Below, piece after piece: positions 51,659-58,467 of a stretch of 58,467 nt of DNA (the stretch's first letter is position 1; each line of letters opens with the position of its first letter). The stretch covers positions 1-58,467 of the forward strand of contig JAFRNR010000055.1 of assembly GCA_017430085.1 (NCBI GenBank). Reading direction: 5' to 3'. The stretch comes from Lachnospiraceae bacterium. Lineage in GTDB: Bacteria; Bacillota; Clostridia; Lachnospirales; Lachnospiraceae. The position numbers and the translations under genes are program-made. Below the pieces are notes generated by a model. It made no database searches. It was not told the origin of the DNA and saw only the letters and a program-made list of their open reading frames with translations.

Positions 51659-54061
51659 ATGAATGAAAAAGTCCTGAAAACGTTGGAATATGATAAGATC
51701 CTGCTCCGCCTGGAGGCCCTGGCCGTCTCCGACGGGGCCAAAGCCATGTGCCGCGCCCTGCGCCCGATGACGGAGCCGGAAGACATCCTGACCGCCCTCA
51801 AAGAGACCAGCGACGCGGAATCCCGCTTCATCGCGCACGGCAATCCCGGCTTCACGGGCATCCACGACGTCCGCGCCAGCATCCGGCGCGCCCAGTCCGG
51901 CTCGTCCTTAAGCATCCCCGAACTCCTGCGCGTCGAGCGCCTGCTCGCGATGGCGTCCAAAGCGAAGATCTACGGCCGCGAGGACAACCGCGAAGTCCCG
52001 GACAGCCTGTCCGAACGCTTCCGCGCGCTCTCGCCGCTGGCGCCCCTCCGCCAGGTCCTGGAGGCGGACATCCTGAGCGAGGAAGAGATCGCGGATAACG
52101 CGAGCCCCGGCCTCGCCAAAGTCCGGCGCCAGCTGCGCACCATCTCGGACCGCATCCATACCGAACTGAACTCCCTGCTCCTCAAGCACCGCTCCCTCCT
52201 GCAGGACGCCGTCGTCACCATGCGCGACGGCCGCTACTGCCTGCCCGTGAAGACGGAGAACAAATCGCAGGTCTCCGGCATCGTCCACGACCAGTCCGGC
52301 AGCGGCAAGGCCGTCTTCATCGAGCCGCTCTCCGTCGTGAAACTGAACAACGAATGGCGCGAGCTGGAGATCCAGGAGCAGAAAGAGATCGAACTGGTCC
52401 TCGCGGACCTGACCGAGCAGACCGTCGCGCACGCGGACGAGATCCTGGCCGATTACCACGTGCTGACCGAGCTGGATTTCATCTTCGCCAAAGCCCGCCT
52501 GTCCCGGGATTACAAAGGCACGGAACCGGTCTACGACTTCACCGAAGACGTGAGCGGCCGGCCCTGCGAAGTCCCGTACAGCCCGCGGTATATCGACATC
52601 AAAAAAGGCCGCCACCCGCTGCTGGACCCGAAGACCGTGGTTCCCATCGACGTGCGGATCGGCAAAGATTACGACCTCCTGGTCGTCACCGGCCCCAACA
52701 CCGGCGGCAAGACCGTTTCCTTAAAGACCACCGGCCTGCTGACCCTGATGGGCCAGAGCGGCCTGCACATTCCGGCGGCGGTCAACTCCCGCCTGAGCAT
52801 TTTCACCGAAGTGTACGCGGACATCGGGGACGAGCAGAGCATCGAGCAGAGCCTCTCCACGTTCTCCTCGCACATGACCAACATCGTGAAGATCATGGCG
52901 GCCGCGGATGAAAAGTCCCTGGTGCTCTTCGACGAGCTCGGCGCCGGCACGGACCCGGTGGAAGGCGCCGCGCTGGCCATGGCGATCTTAAGCCGCCTGC
53001 ACGGCCGCGGGATCCGCACGATGGCCACCACCCACTACAGCGAACTGAAAGTCTACGCCCTCTCCACCCCCGGCGTGGAGAACGCCTCCTGCGAATTCGA
53101 CGTGGCCACGCTGCGTCCCACCTACCGCCTGCTGATCGGGATCCCCGGCAAGAGCAACGCCTTCGCCATCTCCCGGAAGCTGGGCCTGGAGGAGGACATC
53201 ATCGCGGAAGCCGGCGGTTATATCGATACCAGCCAGGAAGCCTTCGAGGATGTGATCGCGGACCTCGACAAAAAGCGCGGCGAAATGGAGCAGGCCGAAC
53301 GCGAAGTCAAGCGCCTGCACGAAGAAGCCGAAGCCCTGAAGGATGAAGCCCTGAAGCTGCAGAAAAACCTGGACAAACAGAAAGCCGCCCTGCTGCAGAA
53401 GGCCCGCGAGGAAGCCCGCGGCATCCTGCTGGAGGCGAAGGACGCGGCCGACAAGGCCATCCGCGACATGCGCAAGCGCGGCGAGCCCGTCAGCCGCGAA
53501 ATGGAGGACGCCCGCACGAGCCTGCGCCTCGCCCTGGAAAAAGTCGATGCCGGGGAAGAGCCGCAGGAGCAGCGCCGCGTCACCGTCACCGAAAAGAAAC
53601 TGCGCCTCGGCGACCTGGTCTTCGTCCACTCCCTGGGCGTCAAAGGCACCGTCGCCTCCCTGCCGGACGCCAAAGGCCGCTGCATGGTCCAGATGGGCAT
53701 CCTGCGCAGCGAAGTGAACGCCGCTGACCTGGAACTGATCCCGGAGGAGACCGCCACCGTGGAGGGCAAAAAGCAGCGCAGCGGCTTCTCCGCCTATGAA
53801 AAAGGCCTGACCGTCGCCACGGAGATCAACCTGATCGGCCAGACGACCGACGACGCCGTCCAGGCCCTGGACAAATACATCGACGACGCCTATGTGGCGC
53901 ACCTGACCCGCATCCGCATCATCCACGGCCGGGGCACCGGCGCGTTAAAGAAAGCCGTCACCGGCCTGCTGCGGCGCAATAAACATATCGCATCCTTTGC
54001 GGACGCGCCTTTCAACGAGGGCGGCGCGGGCGCCACCGTCGCGGAACTGAAGTACAAATAA
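51659..54061 (+). CDS. mutS2: Endonuclease/ribosome-rescue ATPase MutS2
   Basis: An 800-residue MutS-family protein lacking mismatch-recognition domains. The core helical domain ends with DRIHTELNSLL and RYCLPVK. ATPase: Walker A GPNTGGKT at 345-352, Walker B VLFDELGAGTDP near 424, then TTHYSELK. A long charged coiled coil at 510-620 (IADLDKKRGEMEQAEREVKR) is followed by a KOW-like segment (LGDLVFVHSLGVKGTV) and a C-terminal Smr domain with IHGRGTGALK. MutS2 suppresses recombination and rescues collided ribosomes in Bacillota. It is followed within 10 bases by a two-component system. Confidence 0.95.
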   Translation: MNEKVLKTLEYDKILLRLEALAVSDGAKAMCRALRPMTEPEDILTALKETSDAESRFIAHGNPGFTGIHDVRASIRRAQSGSSLSIPELLRVERLLAMASKAKIYGREDNREVPDSLSERFRALSPLAPLRQVLEADILSEEEIADNASPGLAKVRRQLRTISDRIHTELNSLLLKHRSLLQDAVVTMRDGRYCLPVKTENKSQVSGIVHDQSGSGKAVFIEPLSVVKLNNEWRELEIQEQKEIELVLADLTEQTVAHADEILADYHVLTELDFIFAKARLSRDYKGTEPVYDFTEDVSGRPCEVPYSPRYIDIKKGRHPLLDPKTVVPIDVRIGKDYDLLVVTGPNTGGKTVSLKTTGLLTLMGQSGLHIPAAVNSRLSIFTEVYADIGDEQSIEQSLSTFSSHMTNIVKIMAAADEKSLVLFDELGAGTDPVEGAALAMAILSRLHGRGIRTMATTHYSELKVYALSTPGVENASCEFDVATLRPTYRLLIGIPGKSNAFAISRKLGLEEDIIAEAGGYIDTSQEAFEDVIADLDKKRGEMEQAEREVKRLHEEAEALKDEALKLQKNLDKQKAALLQKAREEARGILLEAKDAADKAIRDMRKRGEPVSREMEDARTSLRLALEKVDAGEEPQEQRRVTVTEKKLRLGDLVFVHSLGVKGTVASLPDAKGRCMVQMGILRSEVNAADLELIPEETATVEGKKQRSGFSAYEKGLTVATEINLIGQTTDDAVQALDKYIDDAYVAHLTRIRIIHGRGTGALKKAVTGLLRRNKHIASFADAPFNEGGAGATVAELKYK

Positions 54062-54070
54062 GGAGAGCCC

Positions 54071-54769
54071 ATGTCCAAACAGAAAGTGCTGATCGTCGAC
54101 GACGACCCCAATATCGCCGAACTCATCTCCCTCTACCTGACGAAAGAGTGCTACGAGACCGCCATCGCTTCGGACGGCCCGGAGGCCCTGACCCTGTTCA
54201 AGAGCTTCGAACCGGATCTGATCCTCCTGGACATCATGCTCCCGGGCATGGACGGCTACCAGGTCTGCCGGGAGATCCGCCGCGAGAGCCAGGTCCCCAT
54301 CATGATGCTCTCCGCTAAGGGCGAAGTTTTCGACAAGGTCCTGGGGCTGGAGCTGGGCGCCGATGACTACATGATCAAGCCCTTCGACAACAAAGAGATG
54401 GTCGCGCGCGTCAAGGCCATCCTGCGCCGCACCAAACGGCCGGAAGCGCCGGCGGAGCCGGCCGCCCGCCAGGTCTCCTTCCCGGACCTCACCATCAATC
54501 TGAACAACTACACCGTCCTGTACAAGGGCGAGCCCCTGGACATGTCCGCCAAGGAGATGGAGATCCTGTATTTCCTGGCCTCCTCACCCGGGCAGGTCTT
54601 CACACGCGAACAGATCCTGGACGGCGTCTGGGGCTACGAATACGTGGGCGATTCCCGCACCGTGGACGTGTACATCAAGCGCCTGCGCCAGAAACTTCCG
54701 ATGCACCCCGCCTGGCAGCTGTCCACGGTCTGGGGCGTCGGGTACCGGTTTGAAGTGGCCCGGAAATAA
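54071..54769 (+). CDS. OmpR/PhoB-family response regulator
   Basis: A 232-residue regulator. Receiver domain 1-118 with phosphoacceptor Asp 54 (LLDIMLPGMDG), acidic pocket Asp 10-12 and Lys 103 (MIKPF). The C-terminal winged helix (130-230) has EMEILYFLASSPGQVFTREQ and GDSRTVDVYIKRLRQKL. The start is the ATG at 54071 after AAGGAGAGCCC. It forms a pair with the sensor kinase 10 bases downstream. Ligand and targets are unknown. Confidence 0.95.
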   Translation: MSKQKVLIVDDDPNIAELISLYLTKECYETAIASDGPEALTLFKSFEPDLILLDIMLPGMDGYQVCREIRRESQVPIMMLSAKGEVFDKVLGLELGADDYMIKPFDNKEMVARVKAILRRTKRPEAPAEPAARQVSFPDLTINLNNYTVLYKGEPLDMSAKEMEILYFLASSPGQVFTREQILDGVWGYEYVGDSRTVDVYIKRLRQKLPMHPAWQLSTVWGVGYRFEVARK

Positions 54770-54778
54770 AGCAACCGT

Positions 54779-56176
54779 ATGAAAAAGCGTCTTTCCCTGA
54801 AATTTCTGCTGGTCTTCCTCCTGTTCGGTCTGGGCTCCTTCGTGCTGCTGGCCGTTGCGGGAGAACGGCTCTTTAAGGATTCCGCCCGGCGCACCGCCGC
54901 GCGGGAGCTTTACCGCGACGCCCTGACGCTGGCCGCGGAGCAGAGCGAATACTATGACGAGCACCGCGCCTTGGACACGGATCACCTGAACCGGACGGCG
55001 GAATACAGCGGCCGCCGCATCCTGATCCTGGACACGGACAACCGCGTGATCTACGACAGCGCCGGCCGTCTGCAGGACCGCGTCCTGGACCGCTTCGACC
55101 CGGCGGAAAGCAGCGAATACTACCGCGTGGGCGACTTTTCCGGCGCGTTCTCCGAGCCGACCGTCAGCGTCTTCTCTCCCATCAATATCGATATCAGCCT
55201 GCTGGGCTATCTGACCATGCACCAGCCGGCGTCCGTAGCCGACGCCCGCGCCAATGATTTCCTGGCCCGGGCCTACCTGATCTATGCAATCATTTTCCTG
55301 CTCTCCCTGATCATCTACGCAGCCCTGTACTTCTGGGTACTGCGCCCGGTCCGGAAGATCGCGGCAGGCGCCCATGAATTCGCCGAGGGCCACATGGACC
55401 ACCGCATCCAGGTGAGGTCAGACGACGAAGTGGGCTATCTGGCGGATTCCCTGAACGACATGGCGCAGCAGCTGCAGTCCGCGGACGAGAGCCAGAAGAA
55501 ATTCATCGCCAACATCTCGCACGACTTCCGCTCCCCGCTGACCTCCATCCGCGGCTACCTGCAGGCGATGGCGGACGGCGTGATCCCGCCGGAATCGTAC
55601 GACAAGTATTTCAACATCGTTATCGGCGAGACCGAGCGGCTCACCAACCTGACGCAGAGCATGCTCTCCCTGAACTCGCTGGACGAGGCGCGGATGGGCC
55701 TGGAGCTGTCCGATTTCGACCTGGTGCGGACGGTCCGCTCCGTCTGCGAAACGTTCGAGGGCGTGTGCCAGAAGAAGGGCATCACCTTCGACCTGATTTT
55801 CGGGGCGCCGGTCATCACGGTGCGCGCGGACCTGGGGCGCATCGGGCAGGCGCTGCACAACCTGATCGACAACGCCATCAAGTTTTCGTATGAGAACGGC
55901 GTGATCCGCATCCGCCTGCAGGAAGTGGGGGACAAGGCCTCCGTGTCCGTGAAGGACTTCGGCTGCGGCATCGAAAAGGACGATCTGGGCAAGATCTGGA
56001 CGCGCTTCTACAAGAGCGACGCCTCGCGCGGCAAGGACAAGAAGGGCACCGGCCTGGGCCTGTCCATCACGCGCGAGATCATCATGGCGCACGGGGAGAC
56101 CATCGACGTGACCTCGACGCCGGGCAGCGGGACGGAATTCATCTTCCGCCTGCCCCTGGCCAAAAGCAAGGAATAA
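54779..56176 (+). CDS. Sensor histidine kinase with HAMP domain
   Basis: A 465-residue kinase. Helix 1 at 9-28, an outside sensor of about 140 residues (PAS-like: RRILILDTDNRVIYDSAGRL), helix 2 at 166-187 (LIYAIIFLLSLIIYAALYFW), a HAMP linker to about 240, H-box with His 248 (ANISHDFRSPLTSI), N-box LIDNAIKFSYENG, G1 KDFGCGIEK and G2 GTGLGLSI. Fits the ResE/PhoR-like class. It phosphorylates the upstream regulator. Its gene is followed by a lipid acyltransferase, so a membrane-lipid link is possible but not shown. Confidence 0.95.
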   Translation: MKKRLSLKFLLVFLLFGLGSFVLLAVAGERLFKDSARRTAARELYRDALTLAAEQSEYYDEHRALDTDHLNRTAEYSGRRILILDTDNRVIYDSAGRLQDRVLDRFDPAESSEYYRVGDFSGAFSEPTVSVFSPINIDISLLGYLTMHQPASVADARANDFLARAYLIYAIIFLLSLIIYAALYFWVLRPVRKIAAGAHEFAEGHMDHRIQVRSDDEVGYLADSLNDMAQQLQSADESQKKFIANISHDFRSPLTSIRGYLQAMADGVIPPESYDKYFNIVIGETERLTNLTQSMLSLNSLDEARMGLELSDFDLVRTVRSVCETFEGVCQKKGITFDLIFGAPVITVRADLGRIGQALHNLIDNAIKFSYENGVIRIRLQEVGDKASVSVKDFGCGIEKDDLGKIWTRFYKSDASRGKDKKGTGLGLSITREIIMAHGETIDVTSTPGSGTEFIFRLPLAKSKE

Positions 56177-56185
56177 AGAGGTTTT

Positions 56186-57370
56186 ATGAAGCACAGCATC
56201 CGCTATTACGAGAGAGTCCGCAAAGTGGCGAGTTTCTTCCTGCGGCCCTGGTTCCGGCACATGTTTCAGATGGACCGGACGCCGTTTCCCGAGCTGCCGG
56301 AGCGGTTCCTGCTGGTGACCAACCATGTGATCAATGTCGATCCGCTGATGGTCGTGTCACAGGCCCGGCGGTTCATGTTTTTCGTGGCGACCGAGCATCT
56401 GTTTTCGCTGGGCCCCGTCAGCCGGATCATTCAGGCACTGATCGCGCCGATCCCCCGTCAGCAGGGCGGCAACGCCGCGGCCACGGTCATGGAGATCCTG
56501 CGGAAACTCAAGAATGAGGGCAGCGTAGGCATCGCCGTGGAAGGCAACTGTACCTGGGACGGCGTCACCGCCCCGTTCCTACCTGCCACCGGCAAAATGG
56601 CGCGGGCGGCCGGCGTGCCGCTGGTGACCGTGAAAGTCCAGGGCTACCTGGCCTCGCCGCGCTGGAGCTATACCACCCGGAAGGGCCCCGTACACATCTC
56701 GCTGATGGGGATCTACCAGCCGGAAGAACTGCGGAAAATGAAGCCGGAGGAGATCAACGCGCTGATCGCCCGCGACATTTTTGAAGACGCGTACGCCACG
56801 CAGGCGGCCGACCCGCAGCGTTATCCGGGCAAACGTCTGGCCGAAGGGATGGAACATGCGCTGGTGCTGTGCCCGCGGTGTCTGAAGATGGATACATTCA
56901 CCAGTAAAAACGACCGCTTCACCTGTACCTGCGGCTTTTCCGTGCGCTACGACGAGTGGGGGTATTTTAACGAAGACGGCGATGGCAGCGGCAGTGACAG
57001 CGGCAGCGGGGTGGGCGGCGAGCCTCCGTTCCGCACCGTGCGCGACTGGGATGCCTGGCAGAAAGAATATCTGGCGAGCCTGGCGCCGGAAGACCTGCCC
57101 GCAGGAGAAGACTCCGCCATGCAGCTGCTGCGGATCGAGGAACACCGGCGGGTGCCGGTCGCAGCCGGCGCGCTGCATTACGACGCGACGGGCCTGCGGC
57201 TGGGGGACCGCTTCTTCCCGCAGGAAGAAATCGCCAGCCTCGCCATCCGTTACAAAGGCGTCGTTTCATTCTCCGACAAAGAGGGGAATTTCTACGAGAT
57301 CCTGAAAGAAAAGAAAAAAGTCCGTTATCACGGAAGAAAATATCTGCTGCTGTATCAGCGTCTCAGATGA
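56186..57370 (+). CDS. PlsC-type acyltransferase with C-terminal zinc-ribbon extension
   Basis: A 394-residue protein. The acyltransferase domain (about 20-220) has NHVINVD (His 47 and Asp 52 of the HX4D motif) and EGNCTWDGV, near motif III. Its usual role is to acylate lysophosphatidic acid or a related lipid. The C-terminal 165 residues are unusual: a CPRC...CTCG zinc-ribbon (about 232-255), an acidic Gly/Ser/Asp run (about 268-277), and a beta-rich end (DRFFPQEEIASLAIRYKGVV) resembling a small PH-like domain. The ATG follows AAAGAGGTTTT, 10 bases after the kinase. Last gene before a repeat cluster. Confidence 0.88.
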   Translation: MKHSIRYYERVRKVASFFLRPWFRHMFQMDRTPFPELPERFLLVTNHVINVDPLMVVSQARRFMFFVATEHLFSLGPVSRIIQALIAPIPRQQGGNAAATVMEILRKLKNEGSVGIAVEGNCTWDGVTAPFLPATGKMARAAGVPLVTVKVQGYLASPRWSYTTRKGPVHISLMGIYQPEELRKMKPEEINALIARDIFEDAYATQAADPQRYPGKRLAEGMEHALVLCPRCLKMDTFTSKNDRFTCTCGFSVRYDEWGYFNEDGDGSGSDSGSGVGGEPPFRTVRDWDAWQKEYLASLAPEDLPAGEDSAMQLLRIEEHRRVPVAAGALHYDATGLRLGDRFFPQEEIASLAIRYKGVVSFSDKEGNFYEILKEKKKVRYHGRKYLLLYQRLR

Positions 57371-57431
57371 CAGGGGACGGGAGATGACAGGGGACGGGAG
57401 ATGACAGGGGACGTGCCTCTGTCATCTTTTT
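57368..57431 (+). terminator. Repeat-type terminator after the acyltransferase gene
   Basis: Three 17-bp units GATGACAGGGGACGGGA in tandem; the last pairs with CTGTCATC (57419 on) and is followed by TTTTTT. It is the same hairpin as at 1288-1320 with two extra copies of the left arm. Confidence 0.7.
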
Positions 57432-57575
57432 TGAGACCATTGGGGGACTGTCCCTTTTTGGCACAAATGAGGCCATTGGGGGACTGTCCCTTTTTGGCAC
57501 TAATGAAGCCATTGGGGGACTGTCCCTTTTTGGCACTAATGAAGCCATTGGGGTCTGTCCCCTTTTGGTACAAAG
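57432..57575. repeat. Four tandem 36-bp repeats between convergent genes
   Basis: Four head-to-tail units of exactly 36 bp (starts 57432, 57468, 57504, 57540). Each has CCATTGGGGGACTGTCCC followed by TTTTTGGCAC; the last is a little diverged. Each unit contains an internal dyad GGGGAC/GTCCC. One such core is the loop of the terminator at 34780-34818. All units are directly adjacent with no unique spacers, so this is not CRISPR. Confidence 0.85.
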
Positions 57576-57603
57576 AAAAACAGGGGTCATGCCCCTGTTT
57601 TTT
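57576..57603 (-). terminator. Terminator of the alpha/beta hydrolase gene
   Basis: AAAAACAGGGG-TCATG-CCCCTGTTTTTT, a symmetrical hairpin with T runs on either strand. It overlaps the stop codon of the hydrolase gene (57602-57604). Confidence 0.85.
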
Positions 57604-58354
57604 ATGTTTCCTCCTGCGCGTTCAGCCAGGCCACGATCTGCCGGTCGACTTCTTCTCCGACCTCATTGAAGAACCCGTGGCCGGCGCCTTCGACCGTCCG
57701 GTAAGTCACATCGTCATAACACGTCCGCGCGCGCTCCGACACACTGATCGGGACGATATCGTCCTGCGTCCCGTGGAGCAGCAGGACCGGTCCCTTGTAC
57801 GCGCCGATCTCCGCGAACGGGTCCACGTCCCAGACGTCCCGGTAATAGCACGGCCCGAGCGGCACGTCCCATTTCACGGTCGCCGTCACCGCCTCCTTCG
57901 ACGGGAACAGCGCGCGGCACAGCGCCTGATAGCGCAGGGCAGGGTACAGCAGGATCAGGCCCTTCACCTGTCCTTTCAGCCGCGCGGCGCCCATGGCCGC
58001 CACGAATCCGCCCAGGCTCTCGCCCCAGAGGTACACCGCGGCCGGATCCACGAAACCCTGCGCCAGCAGCTGCGGGAACAGCGCCATCAGATCCGCCAGT
58101 TCGGTCATCGGCGACATCTCCGTGGTCGCGCCGTCGCTGAGCACTGTCGGCGAACCGCCGCAGAAATCGAAAGAACAAACCGCATAGCCCGCGGCCGCGT
58201 ATCGCTCCGCGCAATTCAGATTGTCCCGGTGGGAGCCGCCGAAGCCGTGGCAAATCAAAATGACCGGCCGGGGGCCTTCCCCCTCCGGGATATAGGACAG
58301 ACTGTATATTTTTTTGTCTCCGTTGCGGAACCAGATCTCTTTTTGCAAAAACAT
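57602..58354 (-). CDS. Alpha/beta-fold hydrolase
   Basis: A 250-residue cytoplasmic hydrolase of the alpha/beta family. Oxyanion region ICHGFGGSHRDN near 35, nucleophile Ser 113 in GESLGG, acid Asp 198/199 in HGTQDDIVP, and His 226 in GAGHGF. These match esterase/serine aminopeptidase-like enzymes (cinnamoyl-esterase type); the substrate is unknown. The ATG at 58354 follows CGGGAGGCGGTT. An upstream start at 58414 has no site. Confidence 0.85.
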   Translation of the reverse strand: MFLQKEIWFRNGDKKIYSLSYIPEGEGPRPVILICHGFGGSHRDNLNCAERYAAAGYAVCSFDFCGGSPTVLSDGATTEMSPMTELADLMALFPQLLAQGFVDPAAVYLWGESLGGFVAAMGAARLKGQVKGLILLYPALRYQALCRALFPSKEAVTATVKWDVPLGPCYYRDVWDVDPFAEIGAYKGPVLLLHGTQDDIVPISVSERARTCYDDVTYRTVEGAGHGFFNEVGEEVDRQIVAWLNAQEET

Positions 58355-58467
58355 AACCGCCTCCCGGTGCGTGGTAGGTGAAACCATAATGGCACAGATA
58401 GGGGGCGGCGTCAAGAGGGTGGGTCATGGGTGGGTTATGGGGACGGTTCTCGGTGGGCGATTTTGTC
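58355..58467. other. Right window edge, no gene seen
   Basis: The last 110 bases hold the hydrolase leader (TATGGTTTCACC on the plus strand) and then GGGTGGGTTATGGGGACGGTTC, another member of the GGGGACGGTTC repeat family (58440-58452), cut by the window edge. Confidence 0.5.

Noticed and set aside
48594-51662. 1022-codon plus-strand open frame across cstA, the membrane protein and the amidase genes
   Set aside because: It lies opposite three well-supported genes with recognised motifs and reads as Arg/Gly/His-rich sequence without domains.
57432-57575. Possible CRISPR array
   Set aside because: Units are directly adjacent with no unique spacers, and there are no cas genes.

Overview
The window reads as a chromosomal segment of a fairly high-GC member of the Bacillota, most likely a gut-type Clostridia (Lachnospiraceae/Oscillospiraceae-like). 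This rests on gene content: a GlgC/GlgD pair, PyrR, MutS2, ECF sigma factors paired with membrane anti-sigma proteins, zinc-ribbon/DUF6273 proteins and TTGACA/TATAAT promoters. Intergenic spaces are rich in short palindromic repeats of several families. The exact genus cannot be read from the sequence.

Layout. 1-140: edge of an insertion sequence. 254-1276: ferredoxin-type aldo/keto reductase. 1414-7283: three tandem paralogous membrane proteins (zinc ribbon, one membrane helix, Thr/Pro linker, DUF6273). 7477-9339: Na/phosphate symporter with a PhoU-like tail. 9499-14092: the str operon rpsL-rpsG-fusA-tuf, in which tuf carries an in-frame TAG at codon 91. 14286-16285: pyrR-uraA. 16406-28310: a 12-kb accessory island, all on the minus strand, of lipoproteins (two trigger-factor/FKBP-like foldases), a secreted trypsin-like protease, small secreted proteins and two ECF sigma/anti-sigma pairs. 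28905-33569: mntP divergent from pth-mfd. 33720-39501: a SurA/PrsA-like lipoprotein, aminopeptidase P, and glgC-glgD followed by a CadC-like ArsR regulator. 39754-43668: an Mre11/SMC-like pair (YhaO/YhaN type) plus an AT-rich orphan gene. 43746-47767: a membrane protein-MoxR-VWA-small protein cassette. 47892-51524: cstA, a methyltransferase-like membrane protein and a cell-wall amidase. 51659-57370: mutS2, a two-component system and a PlsC-type acyltransferase. 57602-58354: an alpha/beta hydrolase.

Most notable points. (1) Two direct copies of a ~255-bp element (26681-26937 and 28640-28896), each with a perfect consensus promoter whose -10 box lies in the centre of a 10-bp inverted repeat, a short plus-strand RNA ending at a hairpin, and a convergent 26-codon minus-strand hydrophobic reading frame. 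Differences between the copies fall mainly at synonymous sites in that frame. The layout resembles a type I toxin-antitoxin module, but no start codon is visible. (2) A shared motif TGTCCGATT-N15-GTT(A/T) upstream of both ECF operons and of a small secreted-protein gene, suggesting an ECF regulon. (3) The pro-region of the secreted protease shares a domain with the C-terminus of the adjacent foldase-like lipoprotein. (4) The amber codon in tuf. (5) mntP looks leaderless and its -35 box overlaps that of the divergent pth promoter.

Starts were placed by ribosome-binding sites and family alignments from memory. No database search was possible, so function names rest on motifs and architecture.
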